A DNA stretch of 64,000 bases from Lycorma delicatula (Eukaryota; Arthropoda; Insecta; Hemiptera; Fulgoridae), in assembly GCF_047948215.1 (NCBI RefSeq), contig NC_134456.1, positions 56,313,959 to 56,377,958 on the forward strand, given 5' to 3'. This document shows, one piece after another, positions 37,275 through 49,136 of this stretch. The notes beneath the pieces are model-generated. The model did not search any database. It had not been told where the DNA came from and saw only the letters and a program-made list of their open reading frames with translations. The translations under genes were made by a program, and so were the position numbers. How positions within the stretch are numbered: position 1 is the stretch's first letter; each line of letters starts with the position of its first letter.

Positions 37275-37551
37275 CAATCAAATTCATTTCCTAAAAAAAC
37301 TAAGAGACATATTTATTTGGCTTAGTTTTCCTTACAAAAAAATTCGCTTATCTCAAAATCATGAGTCTTACAGAAGTATTCAACTAAAATCTAAATCATT
37401 CATGCTGATCTTAAATAAAAGGTTCTCTAATTTTAACCGCTTTCTTTTTTTTTCTATATTTGGGTATTCTTTTAGCTAAGTTACTTAAATAGGATGTCAG
37501 TTTGTTACGATAAAATTACAAACTGAGGAAAGTCTGTATCTGTACTTTTTT

Positions 37552-37675
37552 TTGTGTTTAACCTCCGGGTCCACCGTTAAGTATTGCTTCAGAGGATGAG
37601 ACGAATGATTTGTTGCGTGTGTGTGAAAATGCCATGCCTGTTGGGAATTCGAACCCGAGACCTCCAGATGAAAGG
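37552..37675 (-). mobile_element. tRNA-derived SINE fragment (second subfamily, head plus tail)
   Basis: On the minus strand it starts CCTTTCATCTGGAGGTCTCG, continues GGGTTCGAATTCCC (B-box), then AGGCATGGCATTTTCACACA, and ends TCATCCTCTGAAGCAATACT, ACGGTGGACCCGGAGG and a TTAAACACAAAAAA tail. The head differs from the SINEs at 3002 and 61053, but the tail (TCCTCTGAAG...CCGGAGG...TAAACA) is shared. The 5'-most part of the head is missing. Confidence 0.7.
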
Positions 37676-40600
37676 ATTTTTTATGTAAGTCTGTGTGATT
37701 ACAAGTCTTCGCAATAATATCATTAATAACAAATTAGATACACAAAGATACATTTGAAAAAATATCGCACAAAGTTCAACAATATATCTGACAATGTCAG
37801 ACGGTAATTACTACAAATTTTTTTTTTTTGTTTTTTGATATCTTATTCGATATTAAGAAAATATTAGCAATTATCCATCAATTTTACTGCGAAATAAATA
37901 TTGCAAAGATTTCTGCCCTATTTCTTATTATTTTATCTCATGCAATTTAAATCAAACTACACCACTAATTACGCAGAGTGAAATCGAAATTTATTTTAAT
38001 TTATTTAAAATCTATAAAGAGAATAAACTTGCAAATTAAAAACTTAAAAGAAATTGTTAAACCTATAAAAACGCTAGACAGCAAATTTATTTCTATACAG
38101 GTTTGATATATATTTTTACGTAAAACTGTAAATTGTTAAGTTCTGATCTAAGTCAAATAATGAAATGAACAAATCAAAAATTTAATAGTTAACAGAAGTG
38201 AAGAATACAAAAGAATTTAATAATTGCTTAAGTGGCAGTAAAGTAAACTTAGGGTGGGGGAGTAACATATGAGTAATAACATTTTTTAAAAAGGAATTAA
38301 GGAATAAGTTTAAATTGTCAATATTGTATTAGTTGTTACATTTTAGATTCAGATAGTATTTTTTCTGTTGACGCTACAGAAAGCATAATTTGTTAATCAA
38401 ACTGAAGTGCATTTACAACCCTGTACAGTCAATTAATTCGAGTTAATTATTATTTTTATTGACATTACCCTTATCAGTTATAGACTTTCATTGTTATAAA
38501 TCTGCTATTTAAATCTATAATAATTTCGTAGAATAAGTTCATCAAGGAAAACCATTTTATTTAAAAATCTATAAATAACCATTAATCTATATTATTATTC
38601 AGTTTTCATAGACAGTTGCCAGTTACACTTTCTTTTTATTATACTGAAAAAAATATTAGACAATATATAAAAGTAATAAAAAGGTACTGGAATATTTTTC
38701 TTGCCTATTTAGTTAAGTTATTACCAATATAAACTCAATAACGTAACAAATAAGAAATTTAGTTATCTTAAATTCCTTAGATTTTACGGCTGAGTTCATT
38801 TAATGGCAGTCTATTGGATATAGTGAAACCTGGATGAGAGAAAAAAATATTTTAAAAAAATTGAGATAAAAATAGTGATAGATAAGAGGGAAATATTGCT
38901 GGTACTAGCAACGGAAGAAAAAAACATTATCAGACATTCCTTGTCCTCCAGCTTCACTATTATTATTGCTGTAGATACCACACCTTTGAATGTAATTTAA
39001 CGCGGTATTGTGCGCGCTTGTGTATGTATGGTATGAACGCTTACTAAAACGTTTATACCACACACAATCACACGCGCTCGTGATCTTGTGTGTACGTGTT
39101 ATTCAGTTAATACACACATGTACACTCGTACTTGAGTTAGAAAGATATGAAAAGAGTTTGATGCGTTGTGAAGGTCAACTATTTTAAAGCACTGGTAGAT
39201 TTTGGAAATTTCACTTGGTACATCGTCATAAGATCGTTAAATCTATCGAGTGGGGGAATACTTATCGCCATTGTCTTCTAACACGGATTTCGTGATATCA
39301 TCTGTTCCGACTCCAAACATATATTAAAAACGTTTACTTGATACGGTTACAATTTTCCTTTCTTCTGTTCGGTACTCTATAGATTCTTTGGGAATCCTTT
39401 CAAAAATTAATTATAATGATTTTTTGTTATTTTTATAAATAGAAATACGAATAGATACGCTTATAAATGTACGCCTAAACACAAGTTAAGTAGTCATAAC
39501 ATAACGGTAACCAGAATTTATTATTCGTGTTTTTTTAACGGTAAAACTCAAGTGACTAATTAAGGTTAAGTAGCTGAAATTAAATTGGTTGAAAGATATA
39601 TAAGTACTTTTTATTTTTTAAAAGGCAAGAAATAACAGATGAAATATAAATGTTAAAAGTTGCTAAGCTATCATGATTTGTACATGCAATTTAAGTAACT
39701 AAATTAGTAATTTAAAACTATTACCAGTTTCCTTAATTACTTCTAGTGCGGTTTATTAAGACTTTTGAATTTATAGAAATAAATTTTATCCGTAACGCAA
39801 AATTGGCATTCTTTTCGAACACAAAATTAATATTATTTTAAATATTATCCTATTTTAGAAAATTCTTTATAGGGATCTCAATGAAATTTCATAATTATTT
39901 TATGCCTGATTTGTCAAAAGCAGTTTTATTTGTAAATATTTCACGTTCTAATGAATCAGAAAGTGTTCTTTATCGTTCGTACTGTGAAATAAACAAAGAA
40001 CTGCTGACAACAGTACATACATTAGTTTTCAGCACGCTATTAAATATTATTATGAAATATTTAAAATAATGAATCATTTTTATTATTGGAAATAATATCG
40101 CATAATTTATAAATAAATTTATTTATTCGTTTTTAATTTCAAAAATTATTTTTGTTTATCGAATAATAAAACGATTTTCTAATAATTTTTTCTGGAATAA
40201 ATGTAATACAAAAAGCCATTAAAAGAACTTCCTCTACAATATGAATTAAGAATCAATCAATGTATTCGGTCATGAGAAAATTTTGAACGTATATAAAAGA
40301 TAAAAAATACATTCGGTATGAATTGGAAACCTCCTAATTTTTTTGAAGTGTGAGAAAAAAGGAATTATAATTCTTGAAATAGTATAAAATAAATAGAAAA
40401 TACAGAATACTCCTAGAAAAAATCAATAGGAAATTTTCCATACTTTGGAAACAATGGAAAAACTGCATCGTAATTTTGTAGGCAATGATTTGTATTTTTT
40501 CTATTCGTGAAAATAAGCTCAAAAAATATTTACTTCTAAGTAACATCGAAGTATTTTTATTTTATAATTTCTGATAATGGGAATTTTTTTATTGTTTGTA

Positions 40601-43049
40601 AACTTAATACACACGCAAATGTGTGCTTCTGCTTTAGACAAAAAAGTTAATAAATTCTTATAGAGTGTTTAATTTCTTATGCACTTTTCACTGGTCATTT
40701 TAAACAACCAATGATATTGTGTTCTCATCATGTTTTCAATTATTTTTTTTTTATTAACATATAGTCATGTAGACTCATGGAAACATAGGAAACACTATAG
40801 TCTCCTGTGTACATGTAGATAACATACATCCAGACACCCACCTGTATATGTATAGTATGTCTCCAGTTATATATTATAATATTTAAACTAAGTATATTGT
40901 AACCAAACTGATATTTATTGTCGTATAGCACTGAATAAATATTACAATCAAGTCATTAGATTAAATAACTGATTCTAATCAGTAGCTGGTATTTTATTTG
41001 TTTTCCGTTCTGCTTCAGTAAAAATAATCCTTATGTTAATACCATCCTTGCTTTATAAATTCTTTTTGTGATTGGATGTAGGACTGTTGAAGTAAACTAA
41101 ATAAATAAATTCCATAGGAAATTATGTTTTGAATTTCTCTTTCCCCTCTCGCTCACTCTTTTTCTCTCTATCTGCTTCATGATATGTTGTATGAAATAAC
41201 TTACATAATTTTGTTCTACTGTATCTCATATAAGAACTGTCATGGAAAGCAGATAAAATTTGAAAATCTTATTCCGGATTACATTTTGTAATTTAAATTC
41301 AAGATATTGCACTGCACAGACTGTAAAAATATGATGTAAAGAAAAATATAGGCAGGGTTGAATTTACGTGACGTATATATTTCGTATTGAACTGTATTGC
41401 ATCCTGCCAGCTACAGTACTTTCTGTTCAAGAATCAATCATTTCATGTCACTGTTTCTTTTGGTTACTAACTAGAATCATTTTAAATGAATCGACTTTCT
41501 TCTATCTTTTACTATTATATTCTCTTTATTTTTACTTGACTTTTGACATTTTCTTCTAATATTTTACAACGTATTTATCAATGCGGTTCTCCAAACACAT
41601 TTGAGCGCGTGTACAACTTAAGTCACACACACAAACACACCAAGATATACATTCTATAATAATAATAATAATAACTAATATTCTACACAGTTTTAATTGC
41701 CATATCTTAATGATCACCTGAATATAAAATTATTGGTTATTTCTGTAATATTTAATAAGAGATTTTTCAAAAAAGCTATAGCCACGTAAATACTGGTTAA
41801 CTCTGTGTCAATCCTACTGAAAGATTTAATTTGAAACAAGTATGCTTATATCTTGTAAACAAAACGTATTATCTTTTTTTTTTTAAATACTACTTTGTAA
41901 TAATCATCATTTATTATTATAAATATGCCATCAATAAGTTTTAAATATCTCTTTATTCTATTTTCATAGCGATTTATTTTATAAGCCAAAAATCATAAAT
42001 ATTACGTTAGGAAAATCTTTTGTACTATTTTGTTTCACATATAAATCGTATGAAGACAAGGAAAAGTCGTATCACTTCATCCTAAGACTGGAAATGTGAA
42101 TAAGTATATTAATCCAAGACTAAACACTTCTGTTTTGTGGTTTTTTTCCTTTAAACCCGGCTTCCAGTAGAGTCCACGATATATTTCCCATTTACATACC
42201 AACATTATTAACCACTTAAACGTATTTACTTTCTGTATCTTTTCCCAACGTTTGGGTTAAAATATTTACTAATTACTGTAATATATAAAAAAAATTTTAT
42301 TGTTTTGAAGTTAATAAACATTTTATTTTTGGCTCTAGATCTCTAATTATTTATTGGTTTTAAAAAATATATACGAATTATGAATCGCTTTATGATAAGT
42401 TAATAGATTTTTGTCTTGCTGAAATACAGTAGAACTATCTATTTATTTTTTTTTTTTGGTCCCAAAACTTAACAAAACATTTATTTCTCGTTTATTCGGA
42501 GGTTTAATATAAGTTTTCGCTCACCAAACCATTTTATTATTTTTTAAACTCAGCAGAAAATGTTCGAACGACTTAAAAAAAACGATCGCTACCGTAAAAA
42601 TCGAATTTTTTCGTTATAATAATTTCTTACGGTCTAATTAAAAATAAATTTTTACACGTATGGAGGAGTTAATTTCCCCTATCCAATTCTTTTTTAAAAA
42701 TTACCTTCGTTATTATTACGAGCGGACTCCTTGTCAAGTGTGTTATTTCATACTGGAAGAGCAGCTTTTGCTTGAGTAGTGAGGGTAATGTTTTTGGTAA
42801 ATCTTTCAATAATTTGTACGCACCACACCCGTTTTATTTTAAAGATTTTTTTTTAATTGGTGTAGATTTAAGTAAGTAATAAAATTAATTTAAAAAAATA
42901 ATTCTAAATAAATATCTCTAAAACTATTAAAACTGATATTAAAAAAAAAAAATGATAGGAAATAAACATACTTCATTTCTTGTAATGCAACTACTAAAAT
43001 ATATTTTAATATAAGAGTATATAACATAACAGATGTATATGAAAATTAC

Positions 43050-43050
<1 letters not shown>
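37676..43050. other. Long A+T-rich non-coding stretch
   Basis: No gene, LINE or DNA transposon was recognised. Minor points: an imperfect inverted repeat made of gcgcgc, tgtgt and cgttta blocks near 39010-39090, a TAA microsatellite at 41657-41674, and C+T-rich sequence near 41140-41170. Open frames (39881-40069, 40334-40546, 40740-40931, 41368-41559) have no motif. Confidence 0.4.
41657..41674. repeat. TAA trinucleotide microsatellite
   Basis: Six uninterrupted TAA units. Confidence 0.9.

Positions 43051-43121
<71 letters not shown>
43051..43121. repeat. TG/TA compound microsatellite
   Basis: About 11 TG units (43051-43072) pass into about 24 TA units (43073-43121). Confidence 0.97.
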
Positions 43122-43125
<4 letters not shown>

Positions 43126-43292
43126 CAATAATTTTATTTGTTTTTAATTTATCTACAAAATTACCCGTAGCTGAGAAACTGGTTTATCAGAAAATTTCCG
43201 CTTTTAAATTCAAACTAAAGACAAATATGCGACTTACTTTCTTTATAACATGATATTTTTTTTTTAAAAAGAAGTTCTTTGACCTCACAACT

Positions 43293-43296
<4 letters not shown>

Positions 43297-43331
<35 letters not shown>

Positions 43332-43345
43332 GCGCGCGCGCGCGC
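43297..43345. repeat. CT/CG compound microsatellite
   Basis: Sixteen CT units (43297-43328) are followed by TT and then seven CG units (43331-43345). Tracts of TG, CG and gcgtgcgcgtg continue to about 43385. A (CG)n run is rare in such A+T-rich DNA and can adopt Z-form. Confidence 0.95.
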
Positions 43346-43385
43346 TCTGTGTCTGTGCGTGCGATCGTGTGTGCGCGTGCGCGTG

Positions 43386-44169
43386 ATCGTTTGTTTGTAA
43401 GCTGTGTGAATTAATTTTGCATCAAATCGACAAAGATGAATTTACTTGTTTAGTAAATAATCGAACAGCTTTTGTAGTTATGTTGGTTAACGGTTATAAT
43501 TCTACAAATATTTATTATTATACATTGGTAATTTTAATGAGAATCTTTTAGCATTTAGAAAATTTCCAAAGGGATAGCCTGATATCTCTAAAGTTGAGAA
43601 CGTTTCTAGAATTGACTTTCTCACAAAATTATTATTGTATTATCAGCTCTTTTCGTTGTTATAATAATATATCTACATAAAATATATTTAGTAATATTAT
43701 TGAGAGGATTTATCTTCTTTTATAACGTTAGATTATGTAAGACCAGTTAACAAACTCTTTTCTATCGATTCAAAATACGAAATTTCTACCCTAACTTTAA
43801 ACAGCGTTTGCTAGTAGAATTTAGGAAAGTATAATTTTAATTTTTTCTATTACTAATGTATCTATTTAAATTATCGGAATAATTTTAAGGGTGTTTAGTA
43901 TTCATTTCCTCTACTCTATTTATTATATTTCATTAAGTAAAATAAAAATAAGAAAGTTAAAAATATAATTTTTTTTAAAGTTAGCTAACTATATATACAT
44001 TTAATTATATTTCATCATCAATAGAGACATGTAAAATAGTGTCTATTGGTGAGTAGACACTACTTTATAAATACCCGTTCTTTTGGCGGTTCATCTGTAG
44101 CGTTTCCGAGGGCAAAAATCAATTTCATAGACGTCGCCACGTAATAGTAAACTTATTTTTTTTTTTTTT
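43386..44169. other. A+T-rich non-coding stretch
   Basis: A small inverted repeat, gtgtcta...tagacac, lies near 44040-44061. Nothing else was seen. Confidence 0.45.
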
Positions 44170-44400
44170 AATATTCTTTATTCTGTTGCCATATACGCAT
44201 TTTTTTTATGCTTTCTTTCACAGTCTTCTTTATTCCTTTAAGGTAAAGTAACCTTTTCCTTTAAGCATGGGAAAGAGTATAGCTTTGATCAGTTTATGCT
44301 GTCTGTATCTTTCATGAGTATGTTTTACCTGTCCGAACCATAAAAGAAACGTTCAGTAAGTTGTGGTGGGGAGTCTCAGGTTTAAACGACTTAGATGTTT
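44170..44400 (-). pseudogene. Possible LINE reverse-transcriptase tail fragment
   Basis: Minus-strand phrases LLWFGQVKHTHERYRQHKL, ILFPMLKGK and, in another frame, GIKKTVKESIKKM echo the LRW-x-GH-x-x-RM...GR...W-x-x-(D/G)-(I/V)-(K/E) tail seen in many insect LINE proteins. The frames are broken and the match is partial. Confidence 0.3.
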
Positions 44401-44694
44401 TAAGATAAACTTATATTTCGTCTGCGATTGCCTAAAACGACTACAATTACTTGTATTTTTTGCGTTTTTTATTCTTTTTCTAAAAGCCCGTCCATAAAGT
44501 ATTTTATAGTGTTTTCTAAATATTGTTTTTTACTTAATATTTTTGTTACTATTTATTTATTATCTTTTGTTATACTGTTAATGTTTCTGTAATTTGTTTT
44601 TACATATTTTGATGATTATTATTTAATAATCAAAATGCAATTTTCCTTTTAACTTCTTTTCAAATTTATTTTAATAATTGTTCAGTATAGTATT

Positions 44695-45430
44695 TTTTTA
44701 AATTTCGTTTCAGGCACTATGAACCACGCAAAATATATTAAGATTTTATTCTCTGTTCAGAATTTTTTCATCTCCGGTAGAAATCTTTTTTTCTCTCTTC
44801 TGACCATGTGTTTTGGTCTTTCTTTCCTTAATCTCTTGGAATCTCGTGATCTATTGAATTTTTTTTTTTTTTGTAGGTGTCTCTTTATTTATAAAGAGAA
44901 TTAGGGTACTAGTTCCTTCTTGATATTATGTTCGTAGGTCTCTTTGTATCTCTTTGCACCAATTAATCTGCATTAATCTGTTTTCGATAAAATTCAAGAT
45001 TTTCTTTGCTGTTCTATTTTCATTCATTTTTCTAATACGTTCAAAATATTGTAATCTTCTTTTCTTAAAAGTTGTAGTAAATTCCTCACTATTTGTGAAG
45101 AAATCGGCGATTACTCTTAGTTTATAGTTTCGGTCAGTCTTGATTGCTCTTAGAATTTTTCTTAAAAGTTTTTTTTCCTTTTACTTTATACCTTTCAGTA
45201 TATTTCTGTTGTTTAAAAGTATACGATGTATGGCGTAGTGTGCTTCGGGTTTTATTACAGTGTTGTATGTGTGATTTTTTGAATTTATGAAATAGACATT
45301 TTGTTTTAGATTTTTCTGCAGTTAGTATACTAGTGCAATTTTCTTGCTTCTATCTTTTAATGATTCTTTAGAAAGACCTGTTGGGGGGTTATTATTTCTC
45401 CAAAATGCTTGAACATGTCGGTTCTGAGAG
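44695..45430 (-). pseudogene. Non-LTR retrotransposon ORF2 C-terminal remnant, RTE-like
   Basis: The minus strand reads in one largely open frame. It begins HVQAFWRNNNPPTGLSKESL, passes VIKPEARYAIHRILL and KKLLRKILRAIKTDRNYKLR, then RRLQYFERIRKMNENRTAKK, and ends RREKKRFLPEMKKF. The block K-x-LRKI-x-x-x-x...KRRLQ(F/Y)-x-x-(I/H)-x-RM-x-ENR is the conserved region after the reverse-transcriptase core in RTE-like and related insect LINEs. The E(R/E)K-x-x-(H/F) basic tail also fits. TAG/TAA stops interrupt it. The catalytic YxDD core is absent, so the copy is dead and 5'-truncated. The plus-strand open frame at 44719-44904 is its shadow. Confidence 0.6.
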
Positions 45431-47756
45431 TAAAGTATTATACTTTAATGTAGAAAAAAATTATTTGAATTAAATTGTATTTAATTATTCGCTGAAGATT
45501 GTAAAATATGAATTAGTTTAAGTCTATAAATTGTTCGTAACAATTTTTTATTGTTTATGGACTCCAAAGTTTAATTGTCCATCATTTTAGCTTAACATAT
45601 ATCATAATAGTCACGTTACAATAAATAGCTTATTTTAAGTATGTATGAAAGGGTTCAGGAAAAAAATATTATAATCGCTAAATACAAAATTTACAAGGGA
45701 ACAATTTGAATGTTTCCAAATATTTTTTAACTTTCTTGCCACGTAACTTTCGCATTATTAAATTTTTATCTTCGTTAATTTTCGTATAATTATGTACTAA
45801 TTCGAGTAATCTCGTTTCTTAGTGCATTTTGTAACATTAGTGATACGTAATTTTTTTTTTTTTAATTTTCTCGTCTGGGGACTCTGATCCCTTTTTTAAA
45901 GTTTAAATTAAGTCTATATTAATAAGTCAATTTTTATTAAAGAATTGTTCATTTCACGTTTATTTAATTAGTTAAGTTATTCTTTATTTATTTTTATAAA
46001 AAAATAAAAATAGAATAATAATATTAAGTATGACATTATGATCTGAACTACAATGTCCAGTTCGGAAAAGTTAATGAGTTTGTTTTTTTAATATTAATAT
46101 ACTCATTCCTAATAAAGAGTTTAATATTAACTAAAGTGAAGTAAAATAAATCAAGTTAAACTAATAAACATAAAATAAAATTAAAATATTTGTTGTAAAA
46201 ATTGCAAAGGTTGTGTTAAAATTGTTAAAATTTTAAAATTGAATGACTGAAGATAAAAAAAATGTTAAAATTTTACTTACGCGTTTCAAAAATCGTTTTC
46301 TAGATATAATGAGACATTAGCTATCAGCACTTTGCTAAAGAAGTCTTGTATTAAAAAATAGACTATAAAACCTATTCAAATGTTAAAAATTTTCCGCTTA
46401 CATTTGTATTCGATTGGCACACTAAAAGTGTGTTGATGAATATAGAGATACAGTTTTCTGCATTTCGACAGCTTTTTCCGTTGAACTTCTTTAATCGTTT
46501 TGCACACAAAAGGATCATTATACGCTTTTTCTGTTACCCGATATTACTTTTCGTTTGAAGTATCTTCCGCTCCAATATTAGTTTTATAGCAGTTATGTCT
46601 TTTTATACATCGATTTATATATATATATCTTATACATTGATCTCAAGTGTTTCCCCTAATTTTTTATAGTATATTTTCTGCAGTCAAAAATAATATACGG
46701 TGATTGTTTATTTCAGGTATACAGAACTATATGTTAGTGTGGAGTTCAGCCACGAATATTTTTTTTTATAAAATCCGTTTGCTTGTCGCATTGGGAATAG
46801 GAATGTTTTCTTATTAAAAAAAAAAACAAAATGATTTACTTAAAATACTGTTTTAAACTGTAAATGTAATGATGATACATAATGATTATAAAATTTTTCT
46901 TTTTTTCCGGACAAGAGTCATAAAATACGCACAATTTGCTTACAGCAGAAATTACAAATGAAATGGTCAAGCACAGCTAATACCTCATCTGAAGTTTTTT
47001 TGGCAATCTTTTCTTCCTAAGTATAAAAAAGTACAGTTCTTTATTTGATAAAATATACGTTAAATATATAAAAAGATGATTTTCCTTGAAATACAGATTA
47101 TTAGAGGTAATTATAATTTTTTTTTTTTTTTTAATTTGACTTCATTGTCTAGTTTTCAACACTGTTCGATCCCATGTTGTTCATTCTCGAAAAATACAGT
47201 TTCACTCAAACACTTGATAGAAAATCTGTAATATGTAAGAGTATATAAAAAAAAAAATTGTAATCGGACACGATCTTTATCTCAAAAAGTGTAAATAGAT
47301 AAGAAAAGGCCTTCTTTTATTGTGCTACCTCCCTACTTCAACATTTCTGAAATTAATATCATACGAAACTGAACGAAGTTTTGTTCTCAGTAATTACTTT
47401 TATCTTAATTAATTTTTAATTAAATTTCAAATCTACAATAGCATTCCTCTCGTTACCCAAAAATAAGTTAATTACACGGAAAACCATACAATATAAAATT
47501 CTATTGAACCTTTCAACAAGCTAAAAAAAACCTCAATCTTGCTCTACATATTATTTATAAGCAACAGTTTAATATTTTTATTTTTTTCAAATTTGAGAGT
47601 AACATGCAAAAAATTTAATATATTTGCCCTTTCAACTAATAATTATTTTCAATCTATTTTACCGTTGTATATTATGGTTTACCTTTCAGTTACAACCCTG
47701 CAAATAACTAAGGATAGGATAAGTAAAAACATTTTGATTGTTTAATCTATTTTTTT
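45431..47756. other. A+T-rich non-coding stretch
   Basis: No gene or named repeat was seen. The open frame at 47539-47745 lacks any motif. Confidence 0.45.
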
Positions 47757-48090
47757 AAGGCATCAGTCACAACTTACAGTACAGTAACTATTATTCCTAG
47801 TTTTATATCTAATCTTTCAGGGAGAAGATGAAAGTTGGAATTTGATATTTAATTGTTAGCTTTATACCTACTCGAAGGCATCTGATACAATTTATAATGC
47901 ATTACTTTATAGGCTAGTTGTACGTACCAACTTCTTTAAAGAGTCAGATGCTCCTTCCAATCCATTACTATATATTGTTGATTTTATACAGTCGCCTTCA
48001 AGCCGTCAGATACTATGTGCAATATGAAAAAAAATTGCTGGCATTACATTAACATACAAGGCGTCAGATGCAACTTGTAATTCCTTAAAA
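47757..48090 (+). repeat. Degenerate array with a period near 60 bp
   Basis: A core resembling aagGCgTCAGATgcaacTT recurs at 47757 (aaggcatcagtcacaactta), 47875 (aaggcatctgatacaattta), 47939 (aagagtcagatgctccttcc), 48000 (aagccgtcagatactatgtg) and 48058 (aaggcgtcagatgcaacttg). Spacings are 118, 64, 61 and 58 bp, so one unit near 47816 appears decayed. Between cores, c(c)attac(t/a)... phrases also recur. No coding frame follows the period. Confidence 0.6.
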
Positions 48091-48235
48091 TATTTTTATT
48101 TTTTAAATTAAGTTATCCAATAATTACAAAATTCCCTATATTGATGAATCAAAACTCGATATAAGCTAAAACATAATTCACTTATATGAATTTATCATTC
48201 TTCAACTTCTATGAAGAGCTTGCTCCTTTTTGCAC

Positions 48236-48312
48236 GTAACGTTCTGGGTTCGAATCCTAATCAACCATGGAATTTTACACTTCGCTATGAAATTAATCTC
48301 ATCCATCAAAGG
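48236..48312 (+). mobile_element. tRNA-derived SINE fragment (second subfamily)
   Basis: It contains ctgggttcgaatcctaatca (B-box), then accatggaattttacac and ctcatccatcaaagg, the same order as in the fragments at 37552 and 4588. The head is incomplete and there is no A-box, so it is not a tRNA gene. Confidence 0.55.
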
Positions 48313-48795
48313 TAATAATAAATAATACTATATATTATTTTATTTTGTTCATTATATGTTAATACATGGTGATGAAATTACTTGATGTAAAGATTTAATA
48401 CAGCTAGCTGACCTTAATCGTTGCTTTACTGTTATAGCAGATTGTGAATGTATTTTAGTTTTAATTATTTTAATAAAAGCATTATAACTTGGATTATAAT
48501 ATCTATTCTCGTTCAATAGTTTTACACAAGGATTCCAATATCTTAATTTTAATTTGTTTGGACTATGATCGTTCATTCCTGGTACCCTTATATCATTGCA
48601 TAAATTAATTTTATAATATTTTTAATTTTAAATGTATTTCATCATTAAGTGAAATAATAACTTTCTTTGTGTTTTTATCATTAATTTTAAACATAAAATG
48701 AGGTAATACTTTATCTCATTTTGCAAAGGTTCAAGGAATTTTTTAAATTAAATAAGTTTAATTAATAACTTATTTAATTTATTCTCGGTTTTTAG
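48313..48795. other. A+T-rich non-coding stretch; possible intron
   Basis: The minus frame at 48352-48576 has no motif. If the following exon call is right, this is the end of an intron, finishing in a pyrimidine-rich attctcggtttttag. Confidence 0.35.
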
Positions 48796-48933
48796 CTTGT
48801 GGTTTATGAAGTTGATGAAAACAGAAATTCCAGATTAGAACTGTATTGTTCAGTAAATTGCAGAAAGGATGAGCTGACCAGTATGAGAGTGACAGGAATC
48901 CTCGGAACGCGCATCATCAACGACGATCCTTGA
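48796..48933 (+). CDS. Candidate terminal coding exon, unidentified protein
   Basis: A strong splice acceptor (ttctcggtttttag) ends at 48795. From 48796 the frame reads 45 sense codons, LVVYEVDENRNSRLELYCSV then NCRKDELTSMRVTGILGTRI and INDDP, before TGA at 48931. The G+C and CpG content is clearly raised over the flanks, and the codons are varied. No upstream exon was found in the window, and the protein is not recognised. A second long frame overlaps the last 60 bases and runs on to 49136 in another register. Either the two reflect alternative acceptors, or one base has been lost or gained, or only one is real. Confidence 0.33.
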   Translation, partial: LVVYEVDENRNSRLELYCSVNCRKDELTSMRVTGILGTRIINDDP

Positions 48934-49136
48934 GCCGAGAAACTCGATCTAATCAAGCCTTTTATTGCGTTCCGCGCACCTCAACAAGTGTGCTTGCGTA
49001 CATGTGCATTAATACGTCATTGTTTTCGTCGTACCATTCCTATTTGAGTCGTGATAATAGAGACCGTCCTGCGATCATTATACAACCTCCTATTCATGAT
49101 GATAATCTTGACCGCCTCGGTCTAATGGCCACGTAA
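48882..49136 (+). CDS. Candidate terminal coding exon in the overlapping frame
   Basis: This frame is open from 48873; a possible acceptor, gagctgaccag, would start the exon at 48882. It reads YESDRNPRNAHHQRRSLSRE, continues through TSTSVLAYMCINTSLFSS and ends PPIHDDNLDRLGLMAT at TAA 49134-49136. Codons rich in CpG (cga, ccg, tcg, gcg, acg) are kept, which is unusual here. The Ser/Arg/Asn/His-rich beginning suggests a disordered tail. No domain is recognised. If both this and the previous frame are real, they would give two different C-termini by alternative acceptor use. Confidence 0.33.
   Translation, partial: YESDRNPRNAHHQRRSLSRETRSNQAFYCVPRTSTSVLAYMCINTSLFSSYHSYLSRDNRDRPAIIIQPPIHDDNLDRLGLMAT

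Noticed and set aside
39010..39090. Imperfect inverted repeat as a microRNA precursor
   Set aside because: Pairing depends on low-complexity TG/CG blocks with several mismatches; weak compared with the hairpins reported.
47757..48090. CRISPR array
   Set aside because: The repeats are short and diverged, linkers are partly similar, and the context is eukaryotic without any associated genes.
48236..48312. tRNA gene on the plus strand
   Set aside because: Only the B-box region is tRNA-like; the flanks match the second SINE subfamily.
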